Shown one piece after another: positions 1 through 6,743 of a stretch of 64,000 bases of DNA. Numbering within the stretch: position 1 is the first letter of the stretch; each line of letters begins with the position of its first letter. This DNA is from Planctomycetota bacterium (lineage in GTDB: Bacteria > Planctomycetota > Planctomycetia > Planctomycetales > Planctomycetaceae). The position numbers and the translations under genes were made by a program. Under the pieces are notes generated by a model. It saw only the letters and a program-made list of their open reading frames with translations, ran no database searches and was not told the origin of the DNA. The stretch covers positions 1-64,000 of the forward strand of contig JAQBVJ010000013.1 in assembly GCA_027623235.1 (NCBI GenBank). Direction: 5' to 3'.

Positions 1-120
1 CTTACGGCTACAGAAACAAAGAACACTTCCGTCTGCGAATCCTCACGCTGCACCACACACGAATCAAAATCACCGGATAGAATACACTACACAATTAACC
101 CCAGCTTTTCGCGAAGAACC
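1..120 (+). mobile_element. Right end of an ISL3-family-like insertion sequence
   Basis: The first 80 bases encode the tail of a transposase, and 81-120 look like the non-coding end of the element. Read from the outside, the complement of the last bases begins GGTTCTTCGCGAAAAGCTGG, a GG-starting end of the kind ISL3 elements use. The restriction-gene reading frame begins immediately after position 120, so the element boundary can be placed there. ISL3 elements normally duplicate 8 bp of target, which would make 121-128 the right-hand copy; the left copy is outside the window. The family call rests on the transposase tail and the end sequence, and is an inference. Confidence 0.6.
3..80 (+). 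CDS. C-terminal tail of an ISL3-type transposase (5' end outside window)
   Basis: Only 25 residues and the stop codon (TAG at 78-80) are inside the window. The peptide contains YGYRNKEHFRLRIL, which matches the conserved end of DDE transposases of the ISL3 (IS204/IS1001/IS1096/IS1165) family, where a G-[FY]-R-N-x-x-[HN]-[FY]-R-L-R motif lies just before the stop. The start and the catalytic residues lie upstream, so whether the transposase is intact cannot be judged. The gene runs towards the hsdR remnant and ends 40 bp before the inferred element border. Confidence 0.6.
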   Translation, partial: YGYRNKEHFRLRILTLHHTRIKITG

Positions 121-1286
121 AACAATTCGCCGTGATCGCTGATGAAGCTCACAGTTCACAATCCGGAGAAGCAGCGTCCAAGCTGAAACAGGTGCTGTCC
201 GCTGAAGAACAACAGGAACTGGCTGACGGCGGAACGGTCAGCACGGAAGATCTTATTCTGGCCGCACAAATGTCCGCTCGTGCCAGCGACAAGGGCATCA
301 CGTACGTGGCGTTCACAGCGACTCCGAAGGCGAAGACGCTGGAACTGTTCGGCAGGCGACCTGACCCGTCTCAGCCTGCCTCAGAAGATAATCTGCCGGA
401 ACCATTCCATGTGTACTCGATGCGTCAGGCTATCGAGGAAGGTTTCATTCTGGACGTGCTGAAGAACTACACGTCGTACAACCTGGCTTTCAAACTGGCG
501 AACGGTGGTCAGGAATTCGACGACACGGAGGTCGAACGCAGCACCGCCATGAAGGGCCTGATGAACTGGGTTCGGCTGCATCCCTACAACATCGCACAGA
601 AGGTCCAGATCGTTGTCGAACACTTCCGCGAACTGGTGGCTCCGCTGCTGGACGGTAAAGCCAAAGCGATGGTCGTGGTCAGCAGTCGGCTGGAAGCTGT
701 CCGCTGGCAATTGGCAATTGGCAATCGATAAGTACATCAAAGAAAAAGGCTATCCGCTTCGATCGCTGGTGGCGTTTTCCGGTGAAGTCAACGACAAGGA
801 ATCAGGACCGGAACCGTTCAAGGAAACCAGCAAGGAGCTGAACCCGGATTTGAAGGGTCGCAACATTGCCGAAGCCTTCAAGGACGACCAGTTTCAGATC
901 CTACTGGTGGCGAACAAGTTTCAAACCGGTTTTGATCAACCACTGTTGTGTGGCATGTACGTCGACAAGCGGCTGGATGGGATTCAAGCCGTACAGACCC
1001 TGTCACGACTCAATCGCTGCTATCCGGGCAAGGACGACACGTACGTCCTGGACTTCGTCAATGACTCAGAGCAAGTCCTGAACGCATTCAAGACCTACTA
1101 CACGACCGCCCAACTGTCGGATGCCACCGACCCGAATATCATTCTTGATCTGCGGACCAAGCTGGACGCGACAGGGTATTACGACGAACACGAGATTGAT
1201 CGCGTGGTCAACGTGATCCTGAACCCGAAGGCAAAACAAAGTCAGCTCGAAACTGCCATCACGCCAGTGGCTGACCGACTGCTCAA
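121..1286 (+). pseudogene. hsdR: Type I restriction enzyme R subunit (HsdR), internal fragment, frameshifted
   Basis: This is the middle of a type I restriction-modification R subunit, the ATP-dependent DNA translocase and nuclease. It opens at the helicase motif II (VIADEAHSSQSG) and continues through ATATPK-like motif III (TATPKAKTLELFG), FILDVLKNYTSY, AMVVVSSRL, QILLVANKFQTGFDQP and VQTLSRLNR, all HsdR landmarks. The N-terminal nuclease domain and Walker A are missing because an insertion sequence abuts at 120. The reading frame shifts at 705-725, where TGGCAAT occurs three times in tandem; removing one copy joins the two frames as RWQLAIDKYIKEKG. The C-terminal helical domain is lost at 1286, where an inverted-repeat element begins. 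No hsdM or hsdS is present. The gene cannot make a working enzyme. Confidence 0.93.
705..725 (+). repeat. Three tandem copies of a 7-bp unit that break the hsdR frame
   Basis: TGGCAAT occurs at 705-711, 712-718 and 719-725 without a mismatch. Two copies would keep hsdR in frame; three give a +7 shift and a stop at about 729. This is a typical replication-slippage product. Because 7 is not a multiple of 3, gain or loss of a unit toggles the frame, but the gene is also truncated at both ends, so switching would have no effect here. Confidence 0.9.
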
Positions 1287-1533
1287 GGGTGTAACCGACG
1301 TCCCGAGACGCGAAATGCCTGGTTTTTCGTTGTTTCTTACTGATCTCTAGCACGGAAAGGTCGTCTTACAGAATGGACGACGACCGAATGATGAGCATGT
1401 ATAAGTTCAAATCACATAACATTTTACGCAAAACGCCCCGTGATTCGGAGTTTTCTTGATCCCCGCCGAGCCGGACGCCTTGTGATTTCGCATATAGACT
1501 TCCCATTTTCTCGCCGGATCGTCGGTTACACCC
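1287..1533. mobile_element. 247-bp inverted-repeat element (MITE-like) at a gene junction
   Basis: The segment starts GGGTGTAACCGACG at 1287-1300 and ends with its exact reverse complement at 1520-1533; similarity continues weakly for a few more bases inward. It contains no convincing coding region. The left flank is hsdR and the right flank is a redoxin gene on the opposite strand, both cut exactly at the repeat ends. No matching target duplication is visible (CTCAA versus GTACG). A simple insertion would leave the same gene on both sides, so the element probably took part in a deletion, or is the remnant left by one. The element family is not recognised. Confidence 0.6.
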
Positions 1534-1809
1534 GTACGCTTCGTGCAGCGTCTGAAAATACGCGAGTTCTTTGTCGCAGCCTGAGCAGCCGCAGGTCAAC
1601 CGGACCAGAACCGGGCCCTTCTTTGTCAGATCAGCCAGCTTGATCAGCTTGCCATTCGAGTCCTTGATCGCGAACTCCGGCGCCTGATCGCCAATCTGCA
1701 GAGGCTTCTCGGCTTTCGGATCGGCCTTCTTCTCGCCTTCTTTCTCTCCCGCATCCAGCACCGAAACCGACAGCAGCACAATCAGGACGCCTGGCAAAAA
1801 CGATTTCAT
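1534..1809 (-). pseudogene. Redoxin / AhpC-TSA-like exported protein, N-terminal fragment
   Basis: Ninety-two residues remain. A signal peptide (about residues 1-20, ending LDA) is followed by a short Lys/Glu-rich linker and the start of a thioredoxin-fold peroxiredoxin domain: LQIGDQAPEFAIKDSNGKLI, then VLVRLTCGCSGCDKELAYF with the redox Cys-x-x-Cys (TCGCSGCDK). Homology stops at LHEAY, exactly where the inverted-repeat element begins; the reading frame then runs on into element sequence and stops at 1366 without family resemblance. The thioredoxin fold is therefore incomplete. Before truncation it was probably a periplasmic thiol-disulfide or peroxide-related protein. About 140 bp upstream (1810-1947) hold nothing I recognise. 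Confidence 0.75.
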
Positions 1810-1947
1810 AACTGACCCTCTTAGCTTGTGAATCGTGGCAGAACAGCTTCGGTGCAGGACTTATCCGACACTCGCAATTCAGGCCCGGATCGTTTCGGTC
1901 AGAATTGATGCGTGAAAGGTAGAATCGAAACAGTTCCAGATGGCAGG

Positions 1948-3234
1948 TCAGATTCCCGAAAGCCGTTCGGTCGAGTCGCCGAATTCGGGCAGTTCCAGAC
2001 CCATGCGATCCATGATCGACAGGTACAGGCTGCAGAGGCGGCGGTTGTCGTCACCGGCTTTCAAGTAGTCGATCGACCGGCCGGTCTTCAGTGTTCCGGC
2101 CAGCCCACCCGCCAGGATGCACGGAACCTGCGTCCCGTTGTGGGCGTTCCAGTGTTCGGACACGAACATCAAGCACGAATTGTCGAGCACCGTCGCATCG
2201 CCTTCCTGCATTTCGGACAGACGCTTGATGAGGTACGCGTACTGCTCGACGTGGCAGTTGACGATTGACTGGAACTCCGGCCCCTCGTTCGAGTGCGAGT
2301 AGCTGTGGTGATCGTCCTTGATGTTGAGGAACGGGTAGACCTGCCCGGACAGGTCGTGAGACATCAGCAGCGTCGCGATCCTTGACCGGTCCGTCTGGAA
2401 GGCCATCGCGATAATGTCGCACATCAAACGTGAGTATTCGCGGAAGTCGCGCGGCTGGCCTTCCGGTGGTCGCAGTTCGTCGGTGACAGTTTGAGAGAGA
2501 CCTTCCTGCTTCTCCAGTTTCTTCAGACGCTTTTCGGTTTCGCGGACCGATGTCAGGTACTCGTCGATTTTGACTCGATCGGAGTTGCTGACCTGACGCC
2601 GCAGATCGTTCGCCTGCTCGCGCACCTGGTCGAGGATGCTGGCCTGCAGCTTGCTCGTTTGTGTTCCAAAGAGCGTGTCAAAGGCGAGTGACGGATAAAG
2701 CTCAATCGGCACCGGCGAGCTTGGATTTCGCCACGAAATGTGTGAGGCGTAGACCATCGAGTACTGGCTTTCGTGAAAGCCGCTGACGGGTTGCTCGCAG
2801 CCAAGCACGAGGCTCGGGACGAACGTGTCGTCCTCAAAGTGCTTTGCGAGCCGCTGATCCATGCTGACGCCGCCGAGGATTTCGCGGCCTCGTTTAAGGT
2901 TGGCACCCGACAGAATGTTGCCCGTGCACTTCGCGTGACCGCCCGATCCGTGGCGGTTGTAGAGGCCGTTGATGACGTTGATTTTTTCTTTAAACGGCTC
3001 GAGCGATCTGAGGCTCGCTCCGAGCTCCATCTCTTTTCCATCGCCCTTCGACCACCAGTACGGCGGAGAAATCCCGTCACCGATGAAGAAGCAGGCAAAC
3101 CGCTGCGGCTTCTTCGTCGGAGAAGCGGCGGATTCGTTGCCCCACACGTGAGCGGATTCCAGCCACGGCAGCGCGAACGAAAAGCCAAGTCCTTTGAGCA
3201 GCACTCGTCGCGAAAGATTGGGCGGATGACTCAT
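1948..3234 (-). CDS. DUF1552 domain exported protein
   Basis: This 428-residue protein belongs to DUF1552, a planctomycete-rich family of secreted proteins of unknown activity. The N-terminus has a twin-arginine-type signal: SRRVLLKGLGFSFALPW, a double arginine followed by a hydrophobic stretch. The body carries family landmarks such as GDGISPPYWW near the start, NGLYNRHGSGGHAKC, SMDQRLAKHF and the end region VSEHWNAHNG. It starts 15 bp after the DUF1592 cytochrome gene, with a ribosome-binding-like AGGAAA upstream. DUF1552 and DUF1592 genes are routinely paired, so the two probably act together in the cell envelope, though the chemistry is not established. The length is normal for the family. 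Confidence 0.92.
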   Translation of the reverse strand: MSHPPNLSRRVLLKGLGFSFALPWLESAHVWGNESAASPTKKPQRFACFFIGDGISPPYWWSKGDGKEMELGASLRSLEPFKEKINVINGLYNRHGSGGHAKCTGNILSGANLKRGREILGGVSMDQRLAKHFEDDTFVPSLVLGCEQPVSGFHESQYSMVYASHISWRNPSSPVPIELYPSLAFDTLFGTQTSKLQASILDQVREQANDLRRQVSNSDRVKIDEYLTSVRETEKRLKKLEKQEGLSQTVTDELRPPEGQPRDFREYSRLMCDIIAMAFQTDRSRIATLLMSHDLSGQVYPFLNIKDDHHSYSHSNEGPEFQSIVNCHVEQYAYLIKRLSEMQEGDATVLDNSCLMFVSEHWNAHNGTQVPCILAGGLAGTLKTGRSIDYLKAGDDNRRLCSLYLSIMDRMGLELPEFGDSTERLSGI

Positions 3235-3249
3235 AGTCGGTTTCCTGAA

Positions 3250-6200
3250 TCAGTTTGGAATTCGGGCCACGCGGAATTTCGCTGCCGAGAAGTCGCGGCA
3301 ACGTTCGTTTTGGAATTGAGGACTCAACACCACGGTCTCAAAAAGCGAACTGAAACGATAGTCATTTTCCTTCAGGTTCGTCTGCATCTTTTCCAGAAGT
3401 AGCTGATCGGACAGCAGCAGCGACCGGCCCAGGGCATACCCCAGAAACTTGCGGCAGAGCGTCCGCACGAAGTCGTCTCGGCGGTGAGTCGCGAGGTAAT
3501 CGGCAAATTCGGGGACGCCACGAGCCTCTTGACCATTCGGCAATTGGACCAGGTTGTCGACAGGCCGTCCGGCAAGATCCGTGCTTCGAGCTCGCCCCGT
3601 CGCGTCGAACCCCTCCATGGCCAGCCCGATCGGATCAAACCGCACGTGGCAGCGGGCACATTTCGCGTCATCCGTGTGCAGCTTCAGCAGTTCGCGAATG
3701 GTCTTTCCGTTGGTGTCCGTTTCGCTCTTCGGCAGAACGGCGACGTCGGCGGGCGGAGCCGGGATGTGCTCGCCCAGAACCTTGTGGAACACCCAGAACC
3801 CGCGTTTCACGGGGCTCGTCCGTTCCGGCTGAGAGTTCTTCGTCAGGAACACCGCCATGCCGAGCAGCCCGCCTCGCCCTTTTTCCTTGAGGCCGTCGAT
3901 CCGCGACCAGAGTTTTTCGACGCCGTCGCCGACCGGCTGCGAAAACGGGACGCCGTAGTGCTTTGCCAGGCGCGCGTTGACGAACGTTGAATTGCTGCTG
4001 AGCAGATCCGTCACCGGCAGGTCGCTCTGAATAAGGTGAGCGATGACGCGCGTCGGTTCGTCAAACATCGCTTGTTTGAGCTCGTCATCGAACTCACGAA
4101 AGACCTCGCGGTTGACGGACTCCCGGCTGAGGAAGTCGCGATGGCCGAGCCACTGCCCGAAAAACTCGAGGGCAAACTCGCTGACCTTCGGATCTTTCAG
4201 CATGCGTTTCGTCTGAGCTCGCAACGTCGCTTCGTTCTGAAGCCCACCTGACTCGGCCGCGGAAAGCAGTTCCGCATCCGGCATCGATGACCAGAGGAAG
4301 TAGCTCAGCCGCGAGGCCAGCGCGATGTCCGAAAGCGGCTCGACGGATTCCCCGTCCGGTGCAGCCGCCATCCGATAAGTGAAGTGCGGCGAGACGAGCA
4401 GCCGGATCAGTGAAGCTCGAACAGCCTGCGCGACGCCGTACTCCGGCTGCCGGCTGACCTCGGCGAAGAATGTGCGAAGCTGGTTTCGTTCCGCGTCGGT
4501 CAGCGGTCGGCGCCAGGCTCGTCGAGCGAGCTCTTCCAGCTGGCGGAGATAAATCGGCTCGGCCTGCTTCCACGTTGAGGCCTGTTTTTTCAGTCCGCTG
4601 CGGACGGTTTCGAAGAACCGGTAGACGGGCTCGTTCTTAAGTTCGTCGCCGGTCGTTTTCACGTTGAACCGCGCCAGATAAAGGTCACGAAAACGAGAGA
4701 GCGCTTCGTCCCCAACCAGTTTCGGATCCTCTTCCTTGATCGAATCGAAACTTTCGTGCTTCATGAAGTTCCGCTCAGACCGCTCGAAAAAGACGAAGCC
4801 CCTCAGAAACTTCTCGGTGATGCCGGTGCCAAAGTAGAGCTCATCCCACAGCCGGTTCAGTTCCGCGTTCTGCTGCTCATCGAGCACCAGTTTGCAGAGC
4901 GGTTGATCGTCCCGGAAAAACCCTTCGATCAGGTGAAAACCCGCCGAGAGTCCGCGAGTGTCGTCGACGTACAGAAACCGGTTCGGGAATGTCGAACAGA
5001 ACTCCTCGCACGATTTTTTCAGCCTGGCCGCCGTCGGATGGTCGGGGTTCACCAGGGGGAACTCGGATCGGGCGATTTCCTCTTCGGATGGCTCGTGATC
5101 AAACACGCCCAGTCGGACGAAGCCTGCCGTTGAGTTTTCGCGATCGAATTTCGCCTTCGCATGGAAGTGAATTCTTTTTTCTTCTCCGAAGGCCTTTGAC
5201 GGGAGCTTGATCTTCAACAGAGTCGGCGAGGCGAGAACGAGGCTCGCCGGATCGGCGTCTTTGCCGAGCGGATGCCGACCGAATTTCAGTTGCTCCAGCT
5301 GGTCGGGAGCGTGCTCCTTCAGGACGTCCTGCAGCGACGTATTTCGCTCGTGGTCGCCGGGTCGGTACTGGCCGACAGATTGCGTGCTGAAATCCAGCTC
5401 GCTCAACGTCACGAATCCGCTGCCCTCTGCTTCGCCGACCCGGATGACGAGACTGACGAATGGTTGCTTGTCGAGGTCCCGCAGTTCCACGTGCAGCGGT
5501 CGTGTGTCGCTGATCAGAGTTTCGTTGAACAGGTCTCGTTCTCCCGCCGTTTTGCTTCGACGTTCGATGTGAACGATTGGCGGGTTGCCCGCGTTCGACA
5601 CGATGGCCTGAGTTTCCTGCCGGCACAGCAACTGGCTGAGCCGTCGAATTTCCCCGGCCAGCGCTCCAACACCGTTGGGAGTTTCCTGCGAGGCGAGCCT
5701 GCTCCAGCGCTGCCTCAGCCAGCCGACGTAGAATCCGTCCTCGCCGTCGCCTTCGAGCAACTCGTGAAGCCGCCGAAGATAATTCGGGCTGAGGTTTCTT
5801 TCGATGGCCCACTCCCCGATCGACTTCGTCCGGAACTCGGTACCCGTGCGGTTGCGGTACGACCACGCCGCCGTCAGGTACTTTTCATAACTGACGTTGT
5901 GCTGCTCATAGAAACTGAGAATTGCTCTTTCATGAAATTTCTCCTGGTCAGCGTAGGTGACGACCGAATACGGAGCGAACTTCATCCCGGACGGCGTGAG
6001 CAGCACGTGATCGGCCACCTGCTGAGCCGCCGCGTAGTGCTTCTTAAACAGGCTTGGCGACATCGTCAGCGCCTCGCCGGTATTGTTGAATCCTTCGCCA
6101 GATGCCGGGTCGACGGGAAATGAATTGGTTGGCTGAATGTCGACGCCGGTCAGGTCGCGAATCGTGTAGTTGTACTCCGCATTAGTCAGCCGTCGCGGCA

Positions 6201-6561
6201 GCACGGGGCCAGGGTCGCCGGCCAGTTTGCGTGCCTCGCCTTTCAAAAGTTCGTCGATCGTCTTGAGCATCCCGGCGCGAAGAGCGGGCGAGGGCTGCTT
6301 CGCATCCTCGGGCGGCATCTCCTCTTTCTTCATAAACGAGATGACGTGTTCCCACTGCCGAAAATGCTCGCCGAGCATTTCCACTGACGTGTATTGCGTC
6401 AGGTTGAGCTCGCCTTCGGACGTTGTTTCGTTGTGGCACTCGACGCAGTATTCCTTGACGAAGGGAAGAACGCGTTCACGAAACGCGTCTTGAGCCTCGA
6501 CCGAAGTCACGCCGACAAGCAGGACCAGCAGAACGAGAACGAAGGCAAGCTTTTGAGTCAT
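3250..6561 (-). CDS. Planctomycete cytochrome c multidomain protein (DUF1587/1592/1588/1585)
   Basis: A 1103-residue exported protein if started at the ATG at 6561, just before a strong signal peptide (MTQKLAFVLVLLVLLVGVTS). In-frame ATGs at 6573 and 6636 would only add a polar leader. Order of domains: haem c site CVECH (residues 39-43), DUF1587 (RRLTNAEYNYTIRDLTG), a middle carbohydrate-binding-like region, DUF1595/DUF1592 (AVRASLIRLLVSPHFTYR, LSYFLWSSMPD), DUF1588 with a second CxxCH (CARCHVRFDPIGLAMEGFD), and DUF1585 near the end (FVRTLCRKFLGYALGRSL). The family is expanded in Planctomycetota and is presumed to carry out envelope redox or polysaccharide-related reactions; the substrate is unknown. 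It is cotranscribed with the DUF1552 gene. Confidence 0.92.
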   Translation of the reverse strand: MTQKLAFVLVLLVLLVGVTSVEAQDAFRERVLPFVKEYCVECHNETTSEGELNLTQYTSVEMLGEHFRQWEHVISFMKKEEMPPEDAKQPSPALRAGMLKTIDELLKGEARKLAGDPGPVLPRRLTNAEYNYTIRDLTGVDIQPTNSFPVDPASGEGFNNTGEALTMSPSLFKKHYAAAQQVADHVLLTPSGMKFAPYSVVTYADQEKFHERAILSFYEQHNVSYEKYLTAAWSYRNRTGTEFRTKSIGEWAIERNLSPNYLRRLHELLEGDGEDGFYVGWLRQRWSRLASQETPNGVGALAGEIRRLSQLLCRQETQAIVSNAGNPPIVHIERRSKTAGERDLFNETLISDTRPLHVELRDLDKQPFVSLVIRVGEAEGSGFVTLSELDFSTQSVGQYRPGDHERNTSLQDVLKEHAPDQLEQLKFGRHPLGKDADPASLVLASPTLLKIKLPSKAFGEEKRIHFHAKAKFDRENSTAGFVRLGVFDHEPSEEEIARSEFPLVNPDHPTAARLKKSCEEFCSTFPNRFLYVDDTRGLSAGFHLIEGFFRDDQPLCKLVLDEQQNAELNRLWDELYFGTGITEKFLRGFVFFERSERNFMKHESFDSIKEEDPKLVGDEALSRFRDLYLARFNVKTTGDELKNEPVYRFFETVRSGLKKQASTWKQAEPIYLRQLEELARRAWRRPLTDAERNQLRTFFAEVSRQPEYGVAQAVRASLIRLLVSPHFTYRMAAAPDGESVEPLSDIALASRLSYFLWSSMPDAELLSAAESGGLQNEATLRAQTKRMLKDPKVSEFALEFFGQWLGHRDFLSRESVNREVFREFDDELKQAMFDEPTRVIAHLIQSDLPVTDLLSSNSTFVNARLAKHYGVPFSQPVGDGVEKLWSRIDGLKEKGRGGLLGMAVFLTKNSQPERTSPVKRGFWVFHKVLGEHIPAPPADVAVLPKSETDTNGKTIRELLKLHTDDAKCARCHVRFDPIGLAMEGFDATGRARSTDLAGRPVDNLVQLPNGQEARGVPEFADYLATHRRDDFVRTLCRKFLGYALGRSLLLSDQLLLEKMQTNLKENDYRFSSLFETVVLSPQFQNERCRDFSAAKFRVARIPN

Positions 6562-6639
6562 GGCGGGCAACATGCGGGAGTTGTCATCAGGCGGACTGAA
6601 AGGTGGGAGACGTCGTTCAGGAACGCGTCCTCCCAACTT

Positions 6640-6719
6640 AACCCGAAGCGTGAGCGAGGGCGAACGTCGGGCGGTGTCGCTATCTCTAACGACGTTCGCC
6701 CTTGCTCACGCTTCGGGTT
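6640..6719. repeat. 80-bp palindrome with 30-bp arms between two minus-strand genes
   Basis: AACCCGAAGCGTGAGCGAGG and about 10 more bases at 6640-6669 pair with 6690-6719 with one mismatch and a 20-bp loop. A degenerate relative of the arm is found at 55152-55204. It lies just downstream of the CehA-like gene and upstream of the DUF1592 gene, and could end transcription of the former. Its recurrence suggests a dispersed palindromic repeat family rather than a gene-specific site. Confidence 0.8.
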
Positions 6720-6743
6720 GGTAAAGACACGACCATGCTTTTC

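Noticed and set aside
705-725. Active phase variation of a restriction enzyme
   Set aside because: The gene also lacks its N-terminal nuclease, Walker A and C-terminal domain, so frame switching could not restore function.
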